This document shows positions 14,601 to 26,944 of a DNA stretch of 64,000 bases, piece after piece. The notes beneath the pieces are model-generated. The model made no database searches and was not told the origin of the DNA. It saw only the letters and a list, made by a program, of their open reading frames with translations. How positions within the stretch are numbered: the first letter of the stretch is position 1; each line of letters starts with the position of its first letter. The DNA is from Marsupella aquatica (Eukaryota; Marchantiophyta). Made by a program: the position numbers and the translations under genes. The stretch is from positions 21,204,001 to 21,268,000 of the forward strand of contig OZ316895.1 in the NCBI GenBank assembly GCA_973895155.1, read 5' to 3'.

Positions 14601-17600
14601 GAATGCCTTGCCTATGTTAGAACCTGTTATCTTTCAGGAAGCTGACAGTCTACTTAATGTCTATTCTAAGATATTTAAACAACACTCACTTTTTGCAGGA
14701 AAATGATTCTGAGAAACAGAAAAGTGGATCCATTACAGTGAGCATGTTCTTTTTCACATCTGGTCCAAATCAGATATTGGCAGGAGAGAAGAAAAGTTCA
14801 GGACTTCGGAAAGAAGAGGGGGACCGCAGTGATATTGGTTTATGGTTTTCCTCTAATTCGGAGGGACCTTGGACAGGGATGCGCTCTGTCCTGACGCTAG
14901 GCACTTTCCCTAGACAGATTGGGGAGCAGAATGTAGCCGTGGAAGTTTCCTTGGAACAGGGTTCAAAGCATGTCAAATTGCGCAGCCTTGTGACGGTTTT
15001 GAATAATACTGACATGTCATTAGCAGTGTGCATTTGTCCATTCTCGCGGCTGAACACACCTGATGGAGGGAAGGCCGCAACTGATGAGCCTGATGTAGCC
15101 CTAGAAGAAGTATTTGAAAATCAGAGATTTCAACCTCTTGGAGGTTGGGGAAGCAAATGGCCTGGCCATCTGATGCCAACTGACCCTGGGCGTTGGAGTA
15201 GTCGAGATCTCTCCTCCTCATCACAGGTATAAAATTGATATGGTCTTGTCCAAATGAATTTATGAAAGTGGAGGAAAGGCGTGCTTCATGCCCTTATAAA
15301 CTTTAAACGGAAGCTGTGGAGTTTGCTTATTCTCATAAAAAATTCTTGAAATGTTCTTCAAGTTGAAACATTATGTAATCCTCGACATTTTAGGAAACTT
15401 TTTCATGAGCTAATTGTCCCGTTTGTTTTAAACTTCTTCTCTGCAGGATTTTATTGATACGCCTTTGCCCCCCGGCTGGGTCTGGACTTCAGATTGGGCG
15501 TTGGACAAAGCTAGTCACGTAGATGCAGATGGGTGGTACTATGGTGCAGATTTCCAGAGTTTGAGGTGGCCTCCAAGCTCTATAAAAGCAAGCAAAAAAT
15601 CTACATTTGACTTCGCTCGTCGGCGACGGTGGGTGCGCACCAGACAGCGTGTACCTGAGAGTACCTACATTCGAACAAGACATGTGTTCGGTGTTATTGA
15701 GCCTGGATCCTCGATCCCTGTCCCCTTGTCAAGTATCAATACTAAGACTGACTTTTGTGTTCAAGTGCGGCCACATACTGATCCTATCCAGTACTGGTGG
15801 GGTAGATCAATTGGAAGTGGAATAACGTCAAGCACTGGTCGAAGTAATGATGACAACAGCCAATCCGGGAACAAACTAAAAGCGACAAAGAGCGGAGTTC
15901 CTGTCTCATCATTTCTTCTGAATGAGCTTGAGAAAACAGAAGAATTGCTGCTATGCCTTCCAGCTCCTGGTAGCGGACCAAAGAGCTGCTGGCTGAATAT
16001 GGAAGCAGATGCAAGCATTTTATATACAGAACTAAATACACCAGTATATGACTGGAAACTCTCTGTGAATGCCCCTTTGAAACTTGAAAATCGCCTGCCT
16101 TGTAGGGCTGAGTTTATTATTTGGGAAAAGCCCAGGGAGGGAAATCCCGTCCGAAAGAGTCAAGGTGTTGTCTCTGCAGGTGATAGTGTTTTCGTCTACT
16201 TTGTAGATCTTAGAAGACCCGTTTACTTGACATGGCTGGCACAAGGCGGTTGGAAACCGGAAAAGGTATTCTTCATAATTTCCTTCATTATTCTGCTGGA
16301 ATTCCGAACTTCAGGTGGGTGTCGAACCGATCTTGAGAGTAATTTCATCTCGTTTTACAGGAGGCCGTGCTCATATCAGATCCATCCGTAGAGAGTCTAC
16401 CTTCCGGTTTCTGGATCATACATCAGCAAAATCACAGGTAACTGTAGTAGTAAGAATATGTTTTTGCAGCAAAGGTTGCTGCAATTCTAGAATGAAATCC
16501 TCAAACTTTAACAGATAGAATCGGTTCTCATTTCAGTAAGACGTCACTTGATCTTGTGCTCAAATATTTGGGGATTTGATTAACTCGTATGTGGAAATAT
16601 TGTTCTCATCAAAGAAGCTGGAACTTACCTTCGCACTGACGGTTGCTTGCGTATTATTTAAGCTGAGAGCCATTTTGGTACCTTCCTTACATTCCAATTA
16701 TGGATTTTGGTGGAGGCTTGGGGCTAACTGGATTTTGTACAGGAAACTTCGAGTAAGTTTGGAGAACGATTTTGGGAACACAGCTGGCTCTGCAAAGATC
16801 GTGCGATTGTTTGTTCCATATTGGCTCTGTGATGATGCTGCATTGCCTCTTTGCTACCGTCTGGTTGAAATAGAACCCAGTGGAGGGGAGACTGGAGATT
16901 CTTCTTGGCTCAACAAAGCAGCTAAAGCCGCCAAGCAGGCTGCTCGCCGTCCGGCCCGTGCTGGTGAATTGAAAAAGTCACATTTGCAGAAGGTGGTTCA
17001 GAGTTTAGAACTCTTGGAAGATTCCCACGGGGCACCCGCAATGATCTCATTGCAAGCTCATTCTGATCGCGTTGGAGGTCTGTCACTAGCGAACAATACA
17101 GAAGGTGGTAGGCTTTCACCGCGTCTGGGCCTAGTAGTCACAATTGGGAACAATACTCGTTACAGCCATGCTTTATCGTTTCGAGACCTTGAAGAGAATG
17201 TAAGTTAAAGCACATGCTCTTATCTTTTGTGCTGCCTTGAGAATTGTGCTGCCAGTTTGCACGTATTTTTATAAGGAATATCCAACTGAAGTTTTTTTAA
17301 TTGTGTCTCTCGTCTTTGCAATGAAGTTTATCTCTACATATCTAGTAACATCGCTACTTTCCTACTCTTGAAATGAATTGTTATAGCTTAAGTCGTTGTA
17401 AGTACATCCAAAGGTGAATTTGTGGAGCACGGTTTGTCTAATGTAAGTTTTCATGACTCCGACCTCAGATGGAGCGGGTAGATTTCACGGCAGCTGATGG
17501 AAATGGGGCATACTATAAACTCTCAGCTTTTTTGGATATGTCATCAGATCGAACAAAGGTCTAGCATTTTACTTTTTATTATGTTTAATTTTAATATTCC

Positions 17601-20600
17601 GGAATTCGCGTTTCCAATTTTGCTGTAGCTTGAGACTGCACATGCTGATACAACAGGAACGATCATTCTTACCTGTTGAGGGTATGAATATCATTTTGAT
17701 GTTGTCGACAACGGGCAGATGCAGACATCATTGCAGAAACTTATCACTGTCTTCTTTCTTGCTTTAGGTGCTCGTGGAAGTCTTTCCCTATACTAAATGA
17801 AAAGAGTCAACTGACCACGGTTTCTTTGCAGATTATACATCTTCAACCTCACACAGTTTTCATAAATAGGCTGGGGCAAAGAATTCGCTTACGTCAAGGA
17901 GACCTTGACCATGAAGAGCTGCTTTACCCCAATGATGCAGCTAGAACTCTCCTCTGGCAGCCAACACGTGATCCAGAACTCCTACGTGTAAGTGAAATTC
18001 CTCCGGGCTTCTGCAAATATTATCGTTTAGAACAAAATGAGCTAATGCAAGCTTGGGATTGAGATTTAGGTTTGACAAATAGTGTTCCATGAAATGAGGA
18101 GATAGAAGTCATTTTTATCTCATGTATACGTCGGGATGTTCCCTTTCATTGTTCCATATTCGGTGGCCTGGTTGGAATTTGTTTGATATGAAGATGATCA
18201 TTCGTTGAGATTGACTACTATTTTGCAGATTTGTATAGAAGGGCACAAGTGGAGTCAACCATTCAGTGTTGACACTGAAGGCAACATGCAAATGAGGCTA
18301 CAGGGAAGGGATGGCCTTACGTTTGTGGTAAGAACAGAAGTTCGCAGTGGAATCAAGGGATCTCGATTTGTGGTGGTCTTTCGGCCCGCATCTTTTCACA
18401 GTCCCTACAGGTCAGAACGTCTCTCTTATCACAGCATCCAAAACCATTCCGAGTACCACTAGGATCCTTATGCTGCAGTGCATAACGTATAACAGCCAGT
18501 ATGACTACTTATATTAGACTAATCTTCCATGGCCTCTTGTTATTATGATTTCAGGATAGAGAATCGGTCGGAAGTGTTGCCCTTCCGGTATCGTCAAGCT
18601 GGGGGAAATTCCGATTCATGGCAGCTCCTGGGGCCAGGTTCTGCTGCCTCATTTGCGTGGGAAGACCTTCAAAGAGACCGCATGCTAGAACTTCTCGTAG
18701 ATGGAGCAGATCCTTTGACAGCACGAAAGTTTTGCATCGATGATGTTGGTGATTACCAGCCCATGCCAACAAAAGGAGGTCCCGTTGCAGCACTTCATGT
18801 GAGGGTGTCGAAAGAAGGTTTAATGAAAGTAGTTAAAGTTGCAGATTGGAGACCGAGTGACTTCGATTTGTCAATTGTACTTTACAACTCGGAGGCATCA
18901 CCAGCTCGAGCTCCTGAACGAATTCAACCAGCTGCTGGTGGATCGGAGAATCAGTTTCATGCTATTTTGGAACTAGCTGAGCTTGGAATCTCCATTGTTG
19001 ATCATACACCAGAAGAGTTGCTGTATGTGACTATGCAGACCCTTGTTGTTCAATATGCAACAGGACCCGGCCTTGGGACAATTCGGTAAGTGGTTCATAA
19101 CTGGTGTGGTTTGGATAGTGTAAGATTCGCAAGTCTTAAAAATCACTTTCGCGACAGACCACTTGGGAGGCGATTTCAATGGTCATCATCTTGTGTAATT
19201 ATTATCATTTTTATTAATAGTCAGCACCTTGCAAATTTAACCTCCGTTTGCCTGTTGTGATATTCTAGGTACAAACTCCGTGTGGATGGTCTACAAGTTG
19301 ACAATCAACTGCCATTAACCCCTATGCCTGTCCTGTTTACGACACAACAGGACAGTGACAATAAACCTGAATTTCTCTTGAAGTTAAGTGCGACTACAAA
19401 TGAACAAGGGATGGCTGATTATTATTCATATTCTTACATCGGTATACAGGTGAGCGCCACTTTCGCTGTGTCTTAACCTATCATTCACATGAACGCCCCT
19501 GGTAAAACTTTCATAAGCTATGTGACAGCTTAGGGCATACTCTAGCTCAGCCGTAGAAATCTTAAGCCCTTGGACACGCATCTATTTAACGCTTTAGTAA
19601 AATGTTTGTCCTAGTCTGGAGCTAAAAGTACATTGATTCTGGATTCTAGGTTAGGGATCTGGTAGGATTTTGCAAACGAATCCAGAAGCCGAAATCCAGG
19701 CTCTCACTAATTTCAATCCAAGTTATTTTCAGCCATAAGGTCCTCTTAGTTCATTCGTATGTGAATGCTTAGTGTTTTTCATTTAACTTGTTTCGAAGTG
19801 GATATATTCCCGATTAGAGTATGGAGACGCGGTGTCTGTGCTGGTGGAGTGACATATCTTACTGAAGCATTTTGGGGAGTCACAGTGAAGTGCATCGAAT
19901 TGAAGATGTAGAGACTTCGTACATTTTATCTGGCCCTGCTTGTGGAGATTGAAAAACTGCACTTTATAAAATGTAAATTGAAATGCTTTCCCACAACTCT
20001 TTCAAACAGCTCTTGTGGTTCTTGCAGGGACCAAGTGTACCTACCGTGGCATTTCTGGTGAAGATTCATGAGCCAATCATCTGGCGCTTGCACGAGATGT
20101 TCAGCCAGTTGAATTTAAGTCGCTTGACTTCCAGTCAAACCACAGATGTTGCCTTGGACCCTAATATTCGTATAGGGTATGCTACTTTATATTAATCTTT
20201 TCATTTGGGATAGCGTAGAGTTGCTGTGTGCTACTAAACTTCAATGAAATCAGACGTTTTTTTGCATGATGAGACGAGTTCTTAGAGCTTACATTTTTTA
20301 ATTGAATGAATATAATAGTTTACTTTAGGATTAGCTTCACCGATGACGTAGGAAGTCTAAGCTGCAGCACTTTTTCTAGTGCAGTTAGTATACGCTGAAA
20401 ACTGGAAAAGTCGGACAATTCAATTCAATTGGCCATATTACAATTCAGCTTCTAACGTTTCAATGTCATGAAGGCTTCTGCATACAACGGAGGTTCGATT
20501 TAAAGTGACACTAGCCATGTCTCCAACTCAGCGTCCGCGAGGGATGTTGGGGTTCTGGTCAACATTAATGACGTCTCTTGGCAACACTGATGAAATGCCT

Positions 20601-23600
20601 GTAGGTCTTCCGTTCCACTTTCATGTCTTGATACTGATGAACTTGCTACTTGAAGGATACTTTTATTTACATTCAAGTCTGCACATTCTATGCAGACATA
20701 AGACGAAAGACAATCGTACTTCTTATGTACAGCATGGAATATATTCATCCCCTCTCTAGCAGAAACGTGACGGTTGTCGGGTGCTCAATGACCTCTTGCC
20801 AGATTCGAATCAATCCACGAGTCCATGAAGAAATAACAATGCGGCAAAGTGCACTCATAACAGCAGCTGTCTCCAGCATCCGCAATGATGTACTCAGTAA
20901 ACCGCTTTCACTTCTCACTGGAGTGGATATATTAGGAAATGCCAGCACTGCCCTTGGCAATATGAGCAAAGGAGTAGCGGCACTATCGATGGACAAGAAA
21001 TTTATTCGCAGCCGTACAAGGCAGGTGGGTACTTATAGCGATAGTGTTTTACTGTTGGAATGTATTTCATGCTGACCCACATTACCTGCAACCTGAAGCA
21101 ATTTTCCACGAAGTCCTGGAGTTTACTGAAGTATTCCTATTCGTGCAGCATCCCCAGCATTTAGGCTGGGGATGAAATATGCAATTGAATTAATGATGTA
21201 CGCAATGAAATTGCCCTGCTGGTCGATTTAGCCAATTTTTTGTGTAGGCTGACAAGTGAAATTTCCAATGATGACTGTTCAATAGCATTTAATAAAAACT
21301 CCCAGGATTGTTCTACAGCAGGACTCCTGGCTGTTTCCTTGAATCGGAAGCTGTGAACTCATTGGCTTTAGTATTCTATAAATGATCATACAACTTGTCC
21401 ATGTATGTTGACTGTGCGTTTGAGCTGTATTACCTATTGCAGGATACTAAAGCGAATGTTGAGGACATCGGTGATGGACTGCGAGAAGGAGGAGAAGCCC
21501 TTGCTAAAGGTTTCTTTAGGGGAGTTACAGGCATTTTGACCAAACCTCTAGAAGGCGCACGATCTTCTGGAGTGGAAGGCTTTGTTCAGGGCATGGGTAA
21601 AGGTGTCATAGGCGCTGCAATTCAGCCCGTGAGTGGAGTGCTCGATTTTCTTTCAAGAACTACAGAAGGAGCCAATGCTACAAGGATGAAACTGACAGCT
21701 GCTATCACTTTTGAGGAGCAACTTTTACGGCGTCGTCTGCCTCGTGTCATCGGTGGTGACAATGTGCTGCGGCCTTACGATGACTACAAGGCCCGAGGCC
21801 AGGTAGATGACTTATATCTTTAGAGATAAAGATATCAGTATGAGAAGCAGAGAATCTTGGAAGATACAAATGCTGCTGTTCCGAAAGTGAGACTCAGGTC
21901 TCGTCAGGGTGAAACGGTCCTTATATCATCCCTTTAGCACGAGCTCAGTTGAAGAGCTTTGGCTTTTGACTGCAGTTCGAAACTAGATTTCCCATCAAAA
22001 GTGATAGTTCCACTGGAGTTCTTGTTATTTTAAACACGGTGTCAAATGTAGCAGGAAAACCTGATATTGTAGTTTGTTGTTGCAATTTTGATGCAAAGCA
22101 GGACAACACATAAGTCTCTAGATAAGGATATAGTTCCATTTCTGATATGGGTCATAAAGCCATTGGGGTGGGAGTCCTAATAAGACCTGGAGAACTTGCG
22201 TTGCTTTTGGGTATACCGGACTTTTCATAATTTTGTTCAGAATCATAAAGTTAGCCTACCGTAACAACTTCAGACGCTGAAACCTTAACGTTAAGTCTCA
22301 ATGTACGTTTAACCTCGATATGAATTATTCAATAGTCTCGGACTCTAACTTTGACTTCGTCAAATTAGGTTCTCATGCAACTAGCAGAGCGAGGTGCCAT
22401 TTTTGGACCTATTGATCTTTTCAAGGTGCGTGGAAAGTTTGCTATGTCAGACGCTTACGAGGATCATTTCAATCTTCCCAAGCTCAGAACTTTGATGATC
22501 ACTCACCGCCGGGTCATTTTACTGCAGGTACGTATCTGAATGAGTTTTTTGTTGTTATTTAAATTGACTTATGTAACCAATGTCAAGATGAATTGTAATC
22601 GTTAACTGGTGAGACGTGACGTGTGCAGCACCCACAAGGCTTTGTCGTTCAGAAGAAAGCTGATCTGTTGAAGGATCCGTGCACAGTGACTTGGGATGTC
22701 ACATGGGATGACTTTATGACCATGGAGCTCTCTCATGGCAAGGAAGAGCCACACAATCTACCACCATCTCGCCTTATTATTCATCTCCGCAGCTGGTCGC
22801 AAGACACAAGACTGTTTGACAGTAAGGAGATTGCACGTATTGTGAAGTGCCATCCTGGCACAAAGCAGGCTGCTGAGCTACGGCTTGCGATCCAGAAGGC
22901 CTATGACACGTATGGGCCTGGTCGAGCAACTCTGCTACCGGTAATTTTCCGAACTTCTTTCTAAGAAAAAATTGCTCGATGTGTGAAACATTGTTTCAGA
23001 GTTTTCTGCTCTGAAGTGTGAAGAGGCAGTCATGCTTTGTAGTGTGCTCTATATCTTTCTCAATACATGTTGTCATTTTGACGACTTTCGGATTTGTAGG
23101 GTGAACTGCAACGAAGACCATCTACAAGGAGACCATACTCTGCAGCAGGAGCTGGGGCGGCATCTGGAGCGGCCCTTGGCTTGCTAGCCGGTCCTGCTGC
23201 ACCTATTGCAGTTCCAGTGATGGCTACGTTCGGTGCCTTAATTGGAACTGCAGGCGAAGCCATGCTCGAGTCTGACAGTGAAATGCCACCACAACAAGAT
23301 AGTGTTCGTGCTACTCGACAAGTTAGTACCATTGACCAACCTTCTTTTAGGGAGTCAACGCCAGAGAGCACTGTCCAGATTGGGAGGATCACAAATGAGT
23401 TCCAGCTCATGTGGTGGGATAAGGTAAGTCAACTCTCACTTTGGAGTCCAGCTTAGGAGCCCAACTTTTCTTCATTTTCACGTTGGTCAAAAGTTTAAAA
23501 GCGCGGGGAATATGGCGCAAATTTAACTTGAGAATTGTTGACTGAAGGGTTGAAGTTGCTCAACATGTTCTATGAAACACAAAATAAATGTTCTGAATGT

Positions 23601-24607
23601 TCGTAATGCAGGGAGCTGCATGGAGTAAGAAGTTTCACATCTCCATTTGGCGACCAGTACCCCCACCTGGGTAAGACCTCAAACACATCATCTGAGATCT
23701 GTCCGGTTCATCAATAACTTGGACTGTATGATTTGGCCTTTTTTGTTTACTTTGTACATCAAAGTAGGGAAACACAGTGAAACTATGAGGACTGAACTCT
23801 CCGCTTCTCTGCTAGGCAGTAGCATCAAACCACTTTGACTGACCTGTACAAAACTGGTACTTACTTTCACACGGTCTCACGGTTTGGCTCTATAACTTGG
23901 TGTTGTGAATCTTTAGGTTTGTATCGGTGGGCGATGTTGTCCAGCGCTCTTATGATCCACCAGAAAGTGTAATGGTTTACCGGGATGAGCGTGATGGGAA
24001 GTTCATGCTTCCAGATGGGTTTGACTTGGTAACAGTTTCTACTCCATATTGAATATTTTATAAATATCAGGTTGAAGTCACCATGATCATCTTGTTGTCC
24101 CCTTAGTAAGAGTATTGAAATGGTAACTGGCATTGGCGTTGATTGGCTTGGTCTCTGCTTGACAAGGGACTCATTAGCTCATCTCGTTGAAGCGATCCTA
24201 AGCAATGGAAGCAACTATTACCTACAAGCATTGACGAAAGGAATGGTTTGATGAGACGAACTGTGTTGATTCTGATACATTTCACCTGATTGCAGATATG
24301 GCGTGACACAGAAAGTGGTGCAAGGGAGCCTGTAACTATCTGGAGGCCCCGCTCTCCTGCAGGATATGTAGCTATTGGTTGTGTGGTGGTACCAGATTAC
24401 TGCGAACCGGAACGTGAAGTAATACGATGCGTTCGGCGGGACCGTGCTGGTAATGTTGCTTTAGGTCAAGTCCCTCTCTGGAGAGACTACAAGGGAGCTG
24501 GTATCTGGCACTGTAGTCTTTGGCAAGTGCAAAATGAAGCCCATACCTTCCTGGCCAAACGAGACCATCAGGCCCCACCTCCCAATCTTGCATACACTGT
24601 TCTTTGA
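1..24607 (+). CDS. VPS13: VPS13-family intermembrane lipid transfer protein, 5'-truncated by the window (49 exons)
   Basis: VPS13 proteins are rod-like bridges whose hydrophobic groove moves bulk glycerolipid between membranes at organelle contact sites. Forty-nine exons can be joined with GT-AG borders and matching phases, giving 3,924 residues that end at TGA 24605-24607. Recognisable in order are a PH-like domain, repeating beta-groove segments, two VPS62/DUF946 modules, a C2-like domain, a DysF-like motif, the SHR-BD (VAB) region, the VPS13 C-terminal region and a final VPS62 module. This is the plant VPS13 architecture (Arabidopsis SHRUBBY and VPS13M/S relatives). The N-terminal chorein domain and start codon must lie upstream of the window. 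Introns longer than 300 bp (for example 915-1371, 1469-2216, 3974-4348, 6175-6649, 9535-9939, 11483-12236, 12919-13448, 19450-20027, 21803-22368) show nothing else I can recognise. The least certain exon is 2816-2941. Family assignment is very secure; individual borders are my reading. Confidence 0.96.
2816..8666 (+). other. VPS13: central repeating beta-groove (lipid channel) segments
   Basis: Exons read as 2816-2941, 3045-3539, 3650-3973, 4349-4480, 4673-4786, 4984-5168, 5310-5418, 5504-5647, 5860-6174, 6650-7315, 7562-7783, 8038-8141 and 8371-8666. They alternate hydrophobic beta-strand stretches with acidic loops and include the conserved pieces ATPQVQQVITVVDKVGG and VSDKEYLVIIDC. This is the hydrophobic groove that carries lipid. 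Exon 2816-2941 is tentative: another frame of the same interval also gives protein-like sequence (KLHVSIDAED) but runs into a stop. Confidence 0.85.
3240..3287 (+). other. FFAT-like VAP-binding motif candidate within VPS13
   Basis: Codons here give SSEDDDDDFDDALQDF. The core can be aligned to the FFAT consensus (position 2 aromatic, 4 acidic, 5 Ala) as D-F-D-D-A-L-Q, preceded by an acidic run. FFAT motifs bind the MSP domain of ER-resident VAP proteins, and animal VPS13A and VPS13C use one to anchor to the ER. Position 3 is Asp rather than the usual Phe, so binding is a prediction. The motif sits in a probably disordered loop between groove segments. Confidence 0.45.
8876..10812 (+). other. 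VPS13: two consecutive VPS62/DUF946 modules
   Basis: Exons 8876-8960, 9205-9534, 9940-10347 and 10458-10812. Each module is built from two half-repeats with a W-(R/V/F)-P-x-x-P-x-GY-x-x-(L/M)-(G/S) signature: TIWRPRAPPGYAILSDC, IWVPVASPGYVALGC, SIWRPKPPPGYAVLGDC and IWFPVAPAGYVAMGC. The spacer between modules is a Ser/Arg-rich, probably disordered stretch near 10080-10230. VPS62/DUF946 modules are characteristic of fungal Vps62 and plant proteins; their biochemical role is not established. Confidence 0.88.
10917..15226 (+). other. VPS13: groove segment and C2-like domain
   Basis: Exons read as 10917-11075, 11319-11482, 12237-12420, 12658-12918, 13449-13658, 13957-14011, 14289-14449 and 14699-15226. 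From about 12700 to 14449 the order looks like a C2 domain: a strand with HYVLVHVSEGKDLLVRDD, then YLCALRVV, then KWNEAFVFEM (the WNE-F-F signature), then NLEVVVTNMA. C2 domains have been described in Arabidopsis VPS13 proteins. Exon 13957-14011 is only 55 bp but is required by phase and conservation. Calcium or lipid binding cannot be judged from this. Confidence 0.72.
15447..16265 (+). other. VPS13: DysF-like motif and start of the SHR-BD region
   Basis: One 819 bp exon. Its first part has DysF features: the start PLPPGWVWTSDWALD, then DADGWYYGADF, then the arginine-rich closing motif RRRRWVRTRQ. DysF motifs occur in dysferlin and Pex23-type proteins as well as in plant VPS13s. The rest leads into the conserved SHR-BD region with the strand LENRLPCRAEFIIWE. 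Confidence 0.8.
16361..19449 (+). other. VPS13: SHR-BD / VPS13 adaptor-binding (VAB) region
   Basis: Exons 16361-16437, 16743-17199, 17469-17558, 17832-17987, 18229-18410, 18555-19085 and 19269-19449. Diagnostic pieces include FVPYWLCDDAALPLCYR, HTVFINRLGQRIRLRQ, YRIENRSEVLPFRYRQAG and SFAWEDLQRDRMLEL. In yeast this region binds PxP-type adaptors that place VPS13 on particular organelles; in plants the SHRUBBY protein gave the domain its name. A basic Lys/Arg/Ala-rich loop (AAKAAKQAARRPARAGE) sits within exon 16743-17199. Confidence 0.9.
20028..22940 (+). other. VPS13: C-terminal conserved region
   Basis: Exons 20028-20176, 20474-20600, 20803-21024, 21443-21802, 22369-22527 and 22629-22940. 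Typical pieces are SPTQRPRGMLGFWSTLMTSL, LSLLTGVDILGNAS, SKGVAALSMDKKFI and the glycine-rich helical stretch FFRGVTGILTKPLEGARSSG followed by GKGVIGAAIQPVSGVLDF. The latter is the ATG2/VPS13-type amphipathic helical hairpin region that contacts lipid droplets and mitochondria in other organisms. Positions 22369-22940 encode a PH-like end domain (FGPIDLFKVRG through LRSWSQDTRLF). Confidence 0.9.
23100..24607 (+). other. VPS13: Gly/Ala-rich linker and terminal VPS62/DUF946 module
   Basis: Exons 23100-23423, 23612-23670, 23917-24028 and 24296-24607. An Ala/Gly/Pro-rich hydrophobic stretch (AGAGAASGAALGLLAGPAAP) precedes a third VPS62 module with two half-repeats, SIWRPVPPPGFVSVGD and TIWRPRSPAGYVAIGCVV. 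Later strands carry WHCSLWQVQNEAHTFLA, matching the module at 10458-10812 (YNCSLWKVDNQAHTFIA). The protein ends 17 residues after that strand. Confidence 0.88.
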
Positions 24608-24710
24608 CCTGCCACAGAAGTTGTCCAGAAATGGCCGTGATGTCAGGCTCGATCGGAATGTCATTGATATTCTTGTCTTTTGACAATATCTACATTTTTT
24701 TTGGAATGAC

Positions 24711-25000
24711 TTAAAACCCCCATTGACGACCTTTAGAGTAGAGGACCAGAAGCATTTTGAAACTGTCACCGATCTCTTCCCTTGTCAGCACGGAATAGCG
24801 GAGCAGTGTATAGATGATCTTTCAATCTGCACTGGACAGTTCACTTGATGTAATGACTTGGGACCCCCATTGACGACCTTCAGAGTAGAGCCAGAAACAT
24901 TTTGAAACTGTCACCGATCTCTTCCCTTTCAGCACGGAATAGCGGAGCAGTGTATAGCTAATTTTTCAATCTGGACTGGACAGTCCACTTGATGGAAAAC
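24711..25000. repeat. 147-bp tandem duplication just past the VPS13 stop codon
   Basis: Two copies, about 24711-24857 and 24858-25000, share the segments CCCCCATTGACGACCTT, TTTTGAAACTGTCACCGATC and CACGGAATAGCGGAGCAGTG. The copies differ by scattered substitutions and small indels. The pair lies about 100 bp after the stop, so it is probably in the 3' UTR. Confidence 0.85.
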
Positions 25001-25663
25001 AGACATCATAGAATCGTAGTACATTTAGTTGTTAAATGGTATTAAACATTTTACACTCGTAGGTGGTCATAGTCTAATCATTCATATGTAGGGAACGGTT
25101 TTCAAGTTTACAGAAGTAGTGCGCAAAATTGTTATTCCAGTGGGGAAATTGTAGAGATACAATTGTTCAACCCACTGATGTAGTTTGTTAACTGAGGAAA
25201 GAAAACACTTCTCAGGAGGGAATCAAGGATCCCAATATGTAAATGCTGCAAAAGGAAATGGATTGTTCAAGTTGAAGCCACACGAAGCGAGGTTTTTGTC
25301 GACAGGCCTGAAATTCCAATATGCTTTATGTGATAAATTGAGTGTGCTCAGCTGAGCTCCTGGCATTCATGCAAAAATCCATGATTGCTCTTCTCCCTCA
25401 ATTTCCATCCAGTTCAAGTAGTTAGGTGACATATTTCGTGCTTGTTATATGTCCGCGGATTGAGCTGTCTGGAGTATCAATGATGCTATGTCAACCTTCC
25501 GTCTTACCATGTGCTGCCTGCCTGTTTATGATGGAAGTGATTGGCAAATTTTTGCCCAAAACAAATTGGCTGGAGCCAACCCACCAGTCCATCCAAGCTT
25601 AATTTTTGAAATAATGGTTATGAGCAACTCTGAACAGATCCTTAAACCACCACTGTCCAACTT

Positions 25664-25845
25664 CAGTGGGGACAAAAATGTGCACTTATTAATTTTCTGG
25701 AGACTTTGAGACCCCTAATAAAACTAGATCCAGTAACAAAGAGTCCCCAGCTACAGTGGGGACAAAAATGTGCACTTTATTATTTTTTGGAGACTTTGAG
25801 AGGCCCTAATAAAGCTAGATCCAGTAACAAAGAGACCCAGCAACA
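25664..25845. repeat. 90-bp tandem duplication, intergenic
   Basis: Two adjacent copies begin CAGTGGGGACAAAAATGTGC at 25664 and 25754, and both end in CTAGATCCAGTAACAAAGAG. The second copy has a few substitutions. Confidence 0.85.
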
Positions 25846-25977
25846 GGACGGTCATGATGGGCTCAAACTTTAAGCCCTTTTGTCTCTTGTGAGAGGTAGC
25901 ACAAGATTGCATCTATCTATGTGTGCTCAAGTTTTTGACCATGTGAAAATCAACGTCAAACTAGACACGCCCTAATA

Positions 25978-26095
25978 GGGCATCTCAAAGCATGGCCATA
26001 ACAAGTTACAAGTTGGCTGTAAGGACTGAGTTACAGGAACCGCCATAAAAGTTGTGGGAGGCTAAAATTGGCTTCTGTAAGAAAGTGCCACTGCC
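25978..26095. repeat. Copy A of a diverged dispersed repeat
   Basis: This stretch aligns by eye with 34953-35065 in the same orientation: GGGCATCTC versus GGGTGTCTC, GCCATAACAAGTTACAAGTT versus GCCATACCAGTATAAGTT, then a shared TAAAAGTT block. Related fragments appear near 26390 and 26560. No coding potential is visible; it may be a decayed mobile element. Confidence 0.5.
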
Positions 26096-26944
26096 GTTGA
26101 CCGAAACCCATAACTTTAACTCTGAGCCATAACACAGAGCATGAACACTTTTAATATTTTGTCCTTTTGTCTACCCAATGTTCACAAAGGACTTTGAATT
26201 TGCGTCATCACACCATCCAGGGACGGAAACGACATGCTAGTCACTGTGTATGATTAGAATGTTATCGTGACCGCTTGTCGAGACAATAGGCTTGAGCTAG
26301 TCTGACAGGGACGGGCCAAAAGCATTTACTCTGAGAAAGAGTACCCATAACTCATCCCTTATGGCATGGGTCAATGTATATCCCCCTACAAACAATAGGG
26401 TGTGTCAAAGTTCTCCTGTAAGCAGAGTCCTACAGCTGTTAATGTTTGGACATAAAATGCTGATGGGTATGTATTTGGTCTCCCCTATGATAATGTCTTG
26501 GCCGTAAAAGCAATTTATGTCCTGAGTTGTAACTGAGTTACAGCCCTGCTTTGACACGCCCTACTGGCCCGTAAAGTCTGGCCATAAGGTGTTTTATGGG
26601 CACAACTGGTGTCCCATAACTTTTCCCTTCCGGCCCTACTTTGAAAGGCCTTAAGATGGTAGCTCAAAAAAACCATAAGTGAAGTAATCTCTATGTCACA
26701 TTGAGAACCCAACATAAGTCTCTGCCTTTCACAGAACTTCAAGTCTCCTTGTGTTCAGCACAGAGCGAACTATTCTTTCGCCTTTTACTAAAGAATACCG
26801 TGTGTCGGACACAAACTTGGAATACAAGAATATTTGGAGAGCTCTTCGTTGAGCGCCACCCAACACTTCAAAATTGGAATCCTCTCGTAATTTACTGCTT
26901 CTGTGGTGTGATTTCAACGTAATCTTGACTCCAGCCAGACCTTT

